Assembly (NCBI RefSeq): GCF_000003605.2
Contig: NW_003123907.1
Location: 554,840-586,450, forward strand
DNA length: 31,611 bases
Origin: Saccoglossus kowalevskii
Lineage: Eukaryota; Hemichordata; Enteropneusta; Harrimaniidae
Reading direction: 5' to 3'
The position numbers and the translations under genes are program-made. Positions 1 to 11,629 of this stretch are shown here, one piece after another. The notes beneath the pieces are model-generated. The model saw only the letters and a program-made list of their open reading frames with translations. It ran no database searches and was not told the origin of the DNA. Position 1 is the first letter of the stretch. Each line of letters begins with the position of its first letter.

Positions 1-1677
1 TTATGTATGCATTGAGGTCGATATGATGAGCATAATTTCCTAATGTCAATTTTACCATGTAATGCATTTCACAGTTTGTTTTGCAAATAATCGTATTGTA
101 ACGCTTATTTCGATATAGCATGGTGTTATTTCCATTTTTATTTCACAGATAAGCGAAGTTTATTGTGGGATGTGTAGAGACACTCTCTCCTTCATATAAG
201 TCTTGAATGTTTCTTCTTCCCAGTTTGTGTGTGCTCCAGTAGTTTACAAAAATCATGCGAGTTAGTTGCCAAGTATATGAATTCAAACCCTGTGCACATA
301 GAATTTGTATTGAATTTGGACACACATGATATATGTGTCAAGACGATTATTGCTTCTCAAATGCATTACAGTATATAACATAACTGAGAGTGATGGATTA
401 TGATATCAAATTTTAAGATCTCACTAAGGTATGACCGATCGCATTGGCTGGTGCAAACATTTTATTGCGGTTTAGATTAAAATTTGTTATATTTAGCTAT
501 CAATGTATGAAGATAATTATAACAATAATTTAAATGTTCTGCACCATTTTAGTAGAATAGTTTAGTACCAATACACCCACCTTAATTATACACGTATATC
601 ATGTAAGGTATTGCACTTTATACAGCAAATGAATTACGGTTTTGATGAATGTTAACTAGTCTTTCCTTTTCCACCCACCCTAAAGCGATTTTTACATTTA
701 AATTAGAACCTAATAAGAAATATACGATTTATGATATCGACATCGTGCTTGTCTCGCGAGGGATTTAAGCGTATTCAGGTACATGTTATTTCGCGATGAT
801 AGTGATCATACGTTCACATCCAAGTTGTTCAGCAACGATACACATCAATTGCGATAATGTTAGACTTGGACAATGTATAATCTCCTACATACACATATAG
901 CCATAGTGGTTTCGTCTGGTGGAATGTATTTACACATCAATATATATGTAAGTTCGGTGAATAATACCACCGTATGGAATAGAACGCAAAATTACAAATT
1001 CCACTCGAATACTGCAGTTGTCTTGCAGGCGAAAATGTTTTTATGTTTTTTCTTGTAGAAATTGTATTGCATGTAATAACGTAGATGACAACAAAGGGCA
1101 TAAGGTCATCATCTATATAGCTATTATGAATAATATGTACGTGTATGATGTCATGAGTTCGACAACCCCACGAGCACAAATGCTTTCCCACAGTTACAAA
1201 TAAGTCCACTGCGAACCTAAATGTGGTAAATATAAAGTACTAGTCCTAAAGTACTAGTATATATTCAATAAAGTGATAAATAACCCGAAGACAAACTTTT
1301 ATTACTCGTTACGATTTGACTAACATATAAATCACTTTTGAAAGTAAAAGGAAACGGCGTAGACATGAATTGTTTTCTTAATTTAATCTGTGTGCCCATA
1401 TCTAAACATTTACCAGTCGGCATTTTATATCACATGTCTATATTATAATAGTATACTTAAACTCAATGGAAATGAATATATCGACTAGATTATATAGCAT
1501 TTATATGAGAGACATGAAACTAAATCTAAATACACAACGAACTCAAATCTTTACGCGCATCGTTTTGACAGATTATGCGAAGTGAACACTTTCAGAACTG
1601 TGCTTAAGTCAAAAGCTATGTTTCTGGGACATATGATAAATTAGAGCATAGTACATCCATACATTTTCTTAGTTATA

Positions 1678-1685
1678 TGACGTCA
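1678..1685. promoter_or_regulatory. CRE-type palindrome TGACGTCA
   Basis: Exact match to the CREB/ATF consensus with no recognisable promoter near it. One of three in the window. Confidence 0.25.
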
Positions 1686-1983
1686 GTGAACACATTGTAT
1701 CAAATGAATAAAAAGTAGTAAACGATAAAAAATCACTAAATTCAGTAATTACAAAAATATTCGCCAAATTATAGTTTTTTTCGAAACATTTTCGGGATTT
1801 ATGCGTACCTGCTCAGTCCCATATCAGCGTCCCATATTCCGTGTGAACTCTATTGCTAGGGCCGCTAGTCGATTATTACATTTACATTTGTTTTGTAATG
1901 AGAACCCCGTTCATTGTGATTAGGCTATAAGTGTGTTTGAATTAGAATATATTATAACGCCCTTTCAAAGTGACAAAATATGG

Positions 1984-2015
1984 TGACATATGCCGTCATG
2001 CATGACATATGGTCA
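1984..2015. repeat. Near-palindrome centred on GTCATGCATGAC
   Basis: A perfect 12-base palindrome is flanked on both sides by CATATG and TGAC/GTCA strings, so the 32-base segment pairs with itself with two small bulges. It could be a homodimer binding site or a small cruciform. Confidence 0.5.
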
Positions 2016-2352
2016 GAGCATAGAAAGGGTGCCTAGAAACACTGACACTGGTCACCATGGTTTCATAACGGATTGTTGGCTTCTTATAAAACTCGTCCAA
2101 GTACGATATAATAGTTATACATGTGCGTATACGCAGATTTTATAATTGCAATTCATTGTACCTCATTTGTCATAGTTTGACAACATTGGGAGATTCAAAT
2201 AGTGTGAAAATTGAAGTTTATTTATAGAACTTCACGTTCGAAAATGTAAATTACGCGAGGAATGCGGTACGACATAATTGCGTCAAATATTGTATATAAG
2301 TTATAACTGTGTCGTTTAAATATAATAATAATTAATAAAATAAATTCAGATT

Positions 2353-2733
2353 GTGTTGTCGGTTGATCTCATTGTACACATTAGAGATTTTTCTTCAATT
2401 GAGAGCTACAAACTATCCAGGTTATGCATTGCCTTTCTTCGGACATACAACTACACTTATAATCACTATAGTTCTACCTGCCCACAGTGGGACACGTGTT
2501 GCTGTAACAGTGTCTCGCATGCCGTCGTGGGCTATTCTGCGTGGGCTATTCAATGCTGTCCGTCGTACACAAATACTGCATGGTGGACAAATAGTATACA
2601 GCGTACACATTCTGCATTATTGATGATAGACAAGGTTATATACATATATCGATTCCTGTATTGGCGAAAGTTGATAGATTTGCAGTCCCCGCATTGGTAT
2701 GTTGTTCTTGTTGTTTTCGATCGATGTTGTTGA
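2353..2733 (+). other. Unrecognised open region with raised GC
   Basis: This stretch is less AT-rich than its surroundings and stays open in two plus frames (90 and 126 codons) and one minus frame (62 codons). The plus frames only reach that length from a non-ATG first codon. A 14-base-period duplication (CGTGGGCTATTC at 2526-2537 and 2540-2551) lies inside. The predicted peptides match no family I recognise. It could be a transposon relic, an exon or chance. Confidence 0.15.
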
Positions 2734-3543
2734 AAACGTCATTGAATATTCAACTTCAATAGGATCGATGTATTCGTTTTTATGTGTTAGTTTTTCTCGT
2801 AATGTGACCTAATTGATTCACGGGTGCACCCTTATTTGGATGTCTTAAACATGATTAATGCTCTCTTATAACAATAAGCGCCAATAAATAACCATTTAGC
2901 AAATGTAAATTAATCCGTTTAAACCATGGAAGATGTCACGTGGTAATACAAGTTGTGCGATATACTCATATATCATATGTATAGTCACTAAAAAGAAAGG
3001 GCAAAAAGTAAATGATTTATACTGCTGAGTTGAATCTAAAACCTTCCCGTTGTGAACCCGCCAAGCATAGCCACGTCACCCATGTCGCGATGCTGCCATT
3101 CTTACAACAATCTAACTTGTCAATTTAGATGTATCTATTTGCATCTCTTAATCGTGATAGACTAGTGCCTTGTCGGCCCCGCGTGTGCTACGGATAGTAT
3201 AATATAATTAGAGTCGAGTCATTGCTATGTGGTCCATCAAACTGTTCAATCTTACACTATTACATTAAAAATACGTGTTTTGACTGTCGCAACAAATTTC
3301 TGTTCTTATATACATAAACCATTATTTCAAACGAAAATGACACAATAGCAATTCGAGTAATATAAACCGTGTATGCTTATTAGAGTCAATATGTGCAATT
3401 ATACACGCTGTTACATTATTTACTTTCTTTACAATTGTGAAATATTGGTTCAACCATTTACCTGACAGCTTTGGATGAATGGGGCCATGCCCTGTTGGCT
3501 AGCGCTATTCAATACATTAAACAAATTGGCAAATTGGAACTAT

Positions 3544-3657
3544 AACAATGAAGTCAGTGTGTGGACACTGTGGATGCAAATTCAATTATTTGAGTTATTG
3601 AATATGAGTAAATGAAGTGACAATGTCCACACATAATATCCTGACATCGTTCATTGT
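3544..3657. repeat. Imperfect inverted repeat / long hairpin
   Basis: Outer arms ACAATGAA (3544-3551) and TTCATTGT (3650-3657), a 14-base central arm at 3558-3571 pairing with 3620-3633 with one mismatch, and inner arms TTCAAT/ATTGAA. The whole can fold as one bulged stem of about 114 nucleotides. This is the size of an animal microRNA precursor, or a small foldback element. No known family recognised. Confidence 0.55.
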
Positions 3658-4110
3658 ACCGTAATACGTATAACAATATATTGTATTTAATATTTAATCA
3701 GGGCGTTAGACTACTGCATTGTTCATAAATATTCAAGTAAGCATATTGCAATTCATTGGCTAGATTTTTTCAGGGTCTATTAAATATTTCTGTTGATCTG
3801 TATTAAGAGATTAATGAACCGTGCGATTAGTTCTTTTATTCAATACATAGCATAGTAGAATACTAATAAAGTAAAATACTCCAAGTCGCAATATATTGAG
3901 CAAAATTAAGAACACACATCGAATTATGATAAAAATAAATTTAAACTCGACAGAATGTATTTTTATTGTGGACAGTCTGTGCAACAGCTGTGACAATCCA
4001 TACATGCGTAATTGTTTTGACCTTGTTTAATTTAGACGCGGTATTACGAAACGTCCGATCGATATATTTCAGGATAAGTTTCGTTTACTAACGAGCTGAT
4101 ACTTAAATTA

Positions 4111-4169
4111 TTTACATTGCTCATAGGCACTTGTGTTAGCAAGTAATACACACAAGTAAACAATGTAAA
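4111..4169. repeat. Short imperfect hairpin
   Basis: TTTACATTG at 4111-4119 pairs with CAATGTAAA-type sequence at 4161-4169, and ACTTGTGT at 4129-4136 pairs with ACACAAGT at about 4150-4157, leaving an asymmetric internal bulge (8 versus 3 bases). Function unknown. Confidence 0.5.
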
Positions 4170-4618
4170 CTAATTACACACATTTATTATTCTAATTGGG
4201 TATTATTAATCCTCGTCAAGTGTAAAAAAACAGATTCTCATTAAGGTTTGTGACCTTGATTTATACTGTGATTAATTAACAATAATGGGACGTATTGATC
4301 AAATAAGAAATGTAATGCTACGTTACTCAATAAATCAATATTTATGCAAATAGGGCAAGCTATTTAAACTAGGTGCAATGTCGTAGCTGGGATCAACGCC
4401 ACCTGTTTTTTCTCTTTATATATTTAGTATATTAGTAATTAATTAGTTTATGTAACGCGTCTCCTAATTCGACTCATTACTGCACATTGTATTGCCAAAA
4501 TCTTTTGTGGAATAGCAATTAGTAGGTTGTGATTATTGGTACTGATAATAGTGCCATTGAATATAATATATTTTATCTGAGTCAATGGTATTGGAATACT
4601 GACAAATACTGACCTATG

Positions 4619-4739
<121 letters not shown>

Positions 4740-4949
4740 GGATCAACTTTGCTGGTAGTTAGCAATTAGTAAAGACTAACTACAAATTTTAAAGTTGTTT
4801 AAGGTTTATTTGTTGTGTACGTACTTAAGCTCGTTTTGGCATTTCTTTTTACGCAATATGCTAATATGGCATCAGTACAATTACAACATTAAATTGTTCA
4901 TCTTGTCACTGTAGGTAGCCAGTCACTACATGATATTTCAAAACATTTT

Positions 4950-5020
4950 TTTCCGGGCAGTGTGTTATAGCATAGTGGGGAGCGCGGCTCACTTGCTGAG
5001 TTGCGTGTTCGAATGTTTAG
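4950..5020 (+). repeat. Possible tRNA-derived SINE head
   Basis: TAGCATAGTGGGGAGCG resembles the tRNA A-box with D-loop, and GTGTTCGAATG about 35 bases later resembles the B-box, the internal promoter of RNA polymerase III. The T-stem and acceptor stem do not pair, so this is not an intact tRNA. A near-palindrome CTGTAAATTAAATTTACAG follows. Confidence 0.35.
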
Positions 5021-5907
5021 ATACTCGTAATTGTGCCTGTAAATTAAATTTACAGAATATTCAATAGAATATTGTATTGAACAAAACTATTTACTGTTGA
5101 ATATAATAATAATAGTGACTCTTGCTTTACTGTTAATATAACAACCTGTATTTATAGTGCATGTGTACAACGTGATGGGTAGATATGCGGTTAGTTCAAG
5201 TTCTCATAGCTAAGCTAATCTTATTCCACCATACATCGTTGCTTTAGGGTAATTGATCGCCGATCTAATATGAGGGTCGTAGAGCAGCGCAGAATGTAAA
5301 TTACAAAATGGGGATTGATGTGCAAAATGATTATATGCAGTATATGCAGACTTGCCCTTGGCTCGTACACGGGTGGTCTATGTCTGATCACTCAAACCCC
5401 AGCGTCATACATAGACACAGCGCATGCGTGCTATGTCAAAGACTTTTTTATTTGTGACCGAAGAATATATTGCGACTTGGAAGAGCTTTGTAATGCTTGA
5501 TTAAAAAAGTCACGTGATTCATACACATTTAGTCGAAATTCTACTCGATATAAGCAAAATTACAACCGATAACGATGATTTTGACATGTTTCAAGCAAAG
5601 TCAAAGAGATCACTCATTATCGCTGACACATGATGTTGACGAAAGCTATTCTATTATGCTCGTACTTTTCATGAACTAATCCTAATGGATGGGTCTTGTA
5701 ATACAATTATTTATGCCACAATTCACTTCAATTGCCACGGGACTACTGTAATGGTGATTCGTTCATTGCCAATGATCTGTCTTTATCATATAATTTCAAG
5801 ATATGCTGTCTTAAGGCTTGTCTTTATTTAGGTATGTCAACAATCAAACTGAAAATTCATTCAAATAAACTACTGTTTTGTTGTATGGGAAATTCGAGAG
5901 AGTATAT

Positions 5908-6189
5908 ATGATTGGAATCTTGATTAAATGTATGGGTACACAGAGTTCAATATGGACGTGTTATTTATTATCCGATTCAAGAAATCTCATCAGTAATGAT
6001 GTCATAGATTCAAATAGGGACCAATTAATGGATTACATCGCGAAGTTTCCATTTCTTAGAGTTTGCGACGCAATTGCGTCCAAGTACTATAACATCACCA
6101 TCACCATTCGCCAAACCGATGTAGAGAAATACAAATGTTTCCGTTCTAGAAATCCATTGCAGTTATGTTTCAGTATACATTTAATTTAA
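5908..6189 (+). other. Unrecognised 93-codon ORF from an internal ATG
   Basis: The open frame extends upstream to 5878 without an ATG; the first ATG is at 5908. The peptide is of mixed composition, with no transmembrane segment, repeat or motif I recognise. A frame this long can occur by chance in 31 kb. It could also be part of an exon. Confidence 0.12.
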
Positions 6190-6839
6190 AAACACTTCGA
6201 ATGCACGTAATTATTTTGTAGACTTATCATCATTTCTGTTGAATTCCCAAATTTCCGTTTAGAATATTATTCAACGTGCGACGTAGATATTGGTGGAATA
6301 CACAGTAAACCTCATTCATTGTATATGTTACACACGATATTGATTACCGAAGTTATTTAGACACATTATAAATGCCGTTATTTTACTTATTATAGTTTTA
6401 TTGACATGAGTTCCCGGATTATAATGAACTGTAATGTAATTTGGTGTTTATATTGAACTGTGAAAATTACCAGCTGATCAATTTAACATCGATCGATAGT
6501 TTGTGCAAAAACAAACAAAAAACAAAGCGATAGAAAACCGTTGTCAGTTGCGAAAACTAAAGATATACGCCCAACTTAAAATTAGTGAAATTAACACAAT
6601 TGGCGTGGGACTTTAATAGTACAGTTACAAACAACATGAATCATGCTCGAAGCTTTTAAGGTCGTATTTTTCCTAGACACAGACAGATGAAATTTCATTA
6701 CAAATGATGACCATGTTCTATCATTATTTATTTAGTTGTCTAATGTCCGATAGGCTTATATGTAGGTTTTTCATCCAAGCCCTGCAACGACTTCCGGATT
6801 TTCATAATCCGTCTTCAATGATAATGTAATCAGCATCGC

Positions 6840-7055
6840 ATGCATGATGTACTGGTGCCTGACCCATTTAAGATCCCATCCTGGCAGAAAGTGTTAGTGC
6901 TGATCGCCTACAGCATTGATCGGTGTATTACTCCACTGAGTGAGATATCTTTCCGCTATGATGTACAGTGGGACTGTCCATGCAAAGCATTGTTATTGAG
7001 GGTGGAATGGGCTGTGACCGATCACATTCAAACTTATCATACAGACTATGCTTGA
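6840..7055 (+). other. Unrecognised 71-codon ORF
   Basis: An ATG-started frame in a patch slightly richer in GC than its flanks (about 6830-7030). The peptide has a Cys/Trp-containing middle but no recognised domain, and no splice signals decide it. Probably chance. Confidence 0.1.
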
Positions 7056-7789
7056 CGACTTACATATGCACGTCAATTTCCTTTTCCATTTTACCAAATA
7101 TGCTAGTGGCCATTTTGATTATCAAATTTGCTAAATTCTGATTATTAAACGTATTTAGAACTGCATCTTGATTTATTTAATTCAAACTACGTATTGGGAT
7201 AATGCATATTAGGTTACTGGTGTTCGTCAGAGTTGTTTCGAGATTGTAGCAAAAATGGCGGCCTTTTTGTTGATGTTGTTTGATTAATGTAAATTTCTCA
7301 CTAATATATTTAGCCGAAAGTTTGCATACAATTACTACACACTGTGAGTTGTGTTATTTTGCAATTATCATCAGAATTATACATAGTGGGTTAAAGAACA
7401 TTGTAATATTTTGATTGCAATGAAATTGACATACAGACGATACATGGAGCCCTTTGGCAGACTCAGTTTCATATCTACACGTGACAAGTACTGTACATTA
7501 AGTTTGACTACTGGTAAAAACAACAAGGGACTCTACATTGTAGATGCTTGTTATACGTAATTGTATTATTTTTTACTTCATATTTTATCAATGTTTTACT
7601 ATCGTTTACTGTCAACAATAATTACGTTTATTGTAAATTGTTGTCAAGCGGCAAATCATTTTCTCCCGAAAAATTACATCCGCCTAAACGTCAGGTTCAA
7701 CTTAAACCTTTGTATCTAAGTATCATTAGTTTACGTGGTATTATAATGATCAAACAAGTCAAAGGTCATACTCCCTTGACATGCACATG

Positions 7790-9560
7790 ACTGTTGTTAG
7801 TGATCGTACTTCAGTTATTTCTGAGATCAGTTATCACGATTACAGGTGCCTCCCGATCCATGCTTTACTGTCAGTCATCTGTAATTGCTGCTTTGACTAA
7901 GGATTTCTTAGAATGTTTGAGTCTGTTTGTAGTTTGGTAGTAGAAACTACCATTCATATTTTAAATATATTGATTTGATTTGTATTCATATTTTAAATAT
8001 ATCGATTTGATTTGTATTCATATTATATTTTATACAGTTCAGCGTTTTTAATTTGCCATTGTCCTTATCTCAGTCAATATCTCATTGTAGGAGAACGTGC
8101 TAACAACTGAACCAGACGAGCTGATCCAAAAACGGTCACCTCAAAATTGTCTTTAGTAAACACGCCTCCATAAAAACTAAATGGACTACCCTACATATGA
8201 AAGCGTAGTATTTATGATTGTTCTCGGGGGACAAATGCCGTCGAAAGGCAGGACAGTCGTGTGGGAACAGTTAGTAATTACATGCGAACTAACATTGCGC
8301 AACGTGTGTATGCGTAACGTGGGATTAAAACTCGCGCACACGGCGTAGCGCCTGACTACGTTGATAAAGATGCGAGAAAAAGATAGTGTTGCGAGTCTAG
8401 ACTGGAAACTAAATTAGCATTAGATCGCTGCCCGCTATATGTGCTTCAGTTATCAGATTTAGATTGTAGGACATTTGTACGCTCGCCTTACCTTGTACAA
8501 AACAGCAATGGTTTGTATTTGGTAAATCAGTACAATTTATTTACAAACCAGGAATCACGCAATAGGAATTCAATTTTTAGGTGTCCCGGTTGTAGAAATA
8601 GTGTTTTGTAATGCAAATATCATCAGTAGTTTTCAATGACATATGCTGCAAGCAGAGTGTATATGTGTAGAATATACACATCTATCTGAAAACGTCAGCT
8701 GTTATTGTAGAAATGTGAAATGGAACGCCTTACAATTCCGGGGTTTGTAAGATTTTTCGAAAACACTGATGCGAGAGCAGATGTTAGAATATGTATGATA
8801 AGATAATGTTATTATTCTTCCACATGCTTGGAAATCCAATTGTCAATTTGATTTAGTCAAACTAAAAGGCAATTTACATGTCAGAGTAAGGCAGCATCAT
8901 TGCGTGGCATCAGCGTGTCACGGCATAGATACACAAATGTTATGCATTCACATCACTATCTACAATACGACTACAGATTATACAATGCGATAATAAGCTC
9001 AACACAGTAGTCTTACTGAAATCTACACAGTAAACTAGAAATGTGATTACCATGGAAACTAAACCGTTATAAGCTTGTCATGTGACTTTTCAATGATGGT
9101 TTTCGTTGAGATATACATATACTTGTATGTAACAATCCCAAATTTCCTAATTTCTTCTACAAATGTTGTAATAATCAAATGCACATTTTCATCTTATACT
9201 AACCGACGCTGGATAACAGAGACGGAATTCTGTCATTGATTGTCTGATGATGAGTAAAACGATAGGGCAAAAGTCTATTCATTTTGATCAAACCAAATTC
9301 CCGTAATGGTTTACAATTATGTATAAACTCAATTCAATTTAAATAAAAAACGTCCGTTTAATCCGCAGATGAGATACCTTTATAAATGAGGATTATGTTG
9401 TATCGGTATGTATAGCTCCAATGAGGGATATAATAACATTTTATTCCACTAAATTTCCTATCTAACGTTTTTTTATTTTCGTAATCATGATAGGGTAATA
9501 AGGATTGCTTGCCTAATGTATTTTGTTTAATTCTTTAAGCTCTCATTTTTGTGGACATTG
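7790..9560. repeat. Copy A of a ~1.9 kb diverged tandem unit
   Basis: Shares several colinear blocks with copies B and C. Block at 7803-7910 matches 9775-9880 (B) and 11645-11770 (C). Block at 8470-8712 matches 10040-10280 (B), with its end matching about 12100-12160 (C). Block at 8862-9160 matches B at 10975-11275 and C at 13070-13330; a 27-base identity links A 8862-8888 with C 13070-13096. Copy A also carries a 32-bp duplication at 7952-8025 and a CpG-dense stretch at about 8220-8430 not seen in the others. No convincing reading frame is shared by the copies. Boundaries approximate. Confidence 0.7.
7952..8025. repeat. 32-bp direct repeat, ~2.3 copies
   Basis: Units at 7952-7983 and 7984-8015 differ at one position (TGATTTG versus CGATTTG), and a partial third starts at 8016. 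It is a local duplication inside copy A of the larger tandem unit. Confidence 0.9.
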
Positions 9561-9764
9561 ATTACAGTAAAAAAGTCAAAATGGGTTTGTTTCTTTTCAT
9601 GAAATGTCATTGTGTAATAATGTGCAAAGAGATTAACAAAGTATTGTTAATTAAATGTCTGTATGATTGTGTTAATATTCATTGTCCACGTGATGCACAT
9701 ATTATGGTGATCTTAATGGAAAAATGTTCCTGTTATACACAATATTCTTGTCAGTGCTTTTATT

Positions 9765-11159
9765 GATGGAAGATATCGGTCAGCTTAGAGATTAGTTATG
9801 CCAGCTATCGCGTAATCCTGTCACTCAATCCATGTCTTACTGTCAAACATACACAATCGCTGCTCTGACAGGAATTGTCAAACAAGAATTATTATTGTGA
9901 AAATAATGCGTAAATTGCCTAGTTCGTAGTGGCATTGTGATACGACTCTAAATTTGTAATGAAAACGCGATTATTAGATTTTAGACTAATGACAGCAAAA
10001 TGGCGAGTTAGACATTTGCGTCACTTTTGACATGCTGTTATAATCGACGCATTCGTACACGGGAAATCAGTACAGTTTGTAAACCGGAATCACATTGTGT
10101 AGCGTATAATAGAAATCCAATGAGTAGTTGCCCTGGTAATGGAAATACTATTTTGTGATACAAAACATAACATCAACAGTTGTCAAAGACGCAAACGTGC
10201 CCCGCAAGTGGAGTGTACATGTGTAATGTATTATTATACCTTCACATGACAATATCATGAAACAGTTATTCTTTTGTAGTTTATGACAAGTATATTGTGT
10301 TTATTGCGTACATTTCACGATCAAATACTATGTAAATGAAACGCATTGCAGTGATTGTTTAATAACAACCATAGATGTAAAAAAAATGTAATACCAAACA
10401 CAAATCTATATAGCTAATAAACTCTACAAATGCGACTGCGAAATGTAACTACTTTTAACCGCATTATCCACATTGTGATAACTTCTAAGTACGAATGTAC
10501 CAAAATGTAATTATAACCACAAGTGTAACCATTAATCACACATGTAACACATTTTATATTCTGTAACTTAACCCGTAACTCCCCATTATTTGTAGTCAAA
10601 CATGAATAGTAATCAACAAATTTACATAATTGATACGTCATACGATGTACTTGTCTTTAAATAAGTGAAATTAGTACTGAGTCAAACAGCAAAATACATT
10701 ATGACTATCGTTATATCCACCTTTGCTGTGAAACACACTTGATCGAAAGTGTCATAAAAACGGAGATACACACTTAAAATAAATTGCCCGCCAGTCGGTT
10801 ATTTCAAAACAACTCTTGAAAAAATATGTCACGCCTTAAAACATCAATTAAGTATCATAACCTTTAGAATCGCAGACAATGTGCAACCTTTGGCATTTAA
10901 ACGTGTGAATCGAATGAAAACTCAAGATCGCGGTTAAATTATCGATTCCATCATGTCTTTTCAGGCCCAGTGCTTCGCACTAGCATATCACGACATACGA
11001 CAAACGAAGGTTGCGTACTCGTATCGTTATCTACCCAAACAATTATTCAATGTGATAACACACGACAGTAAACCAGAAATATGATTACCACAACAACCGC
11101 ATTACTCATACAATTATCATATTATATTTGAATGATTTTGTTTCCGGGAGATAGATATA

Positions 11160-11257
<98 letters not shown>

Positions 11258-11560
11258 GTATTTCCCTAATTTCTCATCAGGGAAAATCAAACTTAACTCC
11301 TGTGATGATAGACAGTCCCGTAAATGTAATCTATTGAAGCATTCTAACATAGCGTATGTTATAATTGACAGATGTAATACCAATATGAATGAGAACCATG
11401 TTACATCATTATTTATAAATCTGATACGCCAATGTGGATTGCTCATCTTAACCATCCGACGTCTTTCTGTTTGTTTTTTGTGACTTATATATCATTATCA
11501 GGGGACCAGATTAGACTAACTGTAAGCCATTTTTCAATCCCTCATTTATCTTATCCTTCT
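9765..11560. repeat. Copy B of the ~1.9 kb tandem unit
   Basis: Same orientation and block order as copies A and C. In addition to the blocks shared with A, it shares with C the stretch at about 9900-9985 (C 11945-12035, around TGTTCGTAGT in C and AGTTCGTAGT in B) and the stretch at 10871-10960 (C 12971-13060, around ACGTGTGAATC). Its interior holds a long (TA)n tract at the position where copy A has a short TATACTTGTATGT-like sequence. The minus-strand frame over 11117-11455 is only a translation of the dinucleotide repeat. Confidence 0.7.
11162..11255. repeat. (TA)n microsatellite, ~47 units
   Basis: Uninterrupted TA dinucleotide tract of about 94 bases inside copy B of the tandem unit. 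It is self-complementary and could extrude as a cruciform. The length is prone to slippage and assembly error. Confidence 0.97.
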
Positions 11561-11629
11561 TTAGCGGATGTATTTATAATTATATGTTCTGTAATTATGG
11601 TGAATATATTAATATTATGAATACTATAA

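Larger units (their letters stand above)
1..4618. other. Gene-free AT-rich stretch
   Basis: Apart from the palindromes, hairpins and open region listed separately, I see only short chance frames and a 14-base-period duplication AAAGTACTAGT (1234-1258). It may be intergenic or intronic. Confidence 0.5.
4740..7789. other. Gene-free stretch between microsatellite and tandem unit
   Basis: Holds the SINE-like head near 4.95 kb and two unrecognised short frames listed separately. No fourth copy of the 1.9 kb unit is detectable by eye. Confidence 0.5.

Noticed and set aside
7952-8025. CRISPR-like array
   Set aside because: Two and a third directly abutting 32-bp units without spacers, in animal DNA.
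9551-9766. Cys-rich 71-codon ORF between copies A and B
   Set aside because: Does not start on ATG, not preserved as a frame in the neighbouring copies, and no signal peptide is visible.
11117-11455. 112-codon minus-strand ORF rich in Ile-Tyr
   Set aside because: Most of it is a translation of the (TA)n microsatellite.
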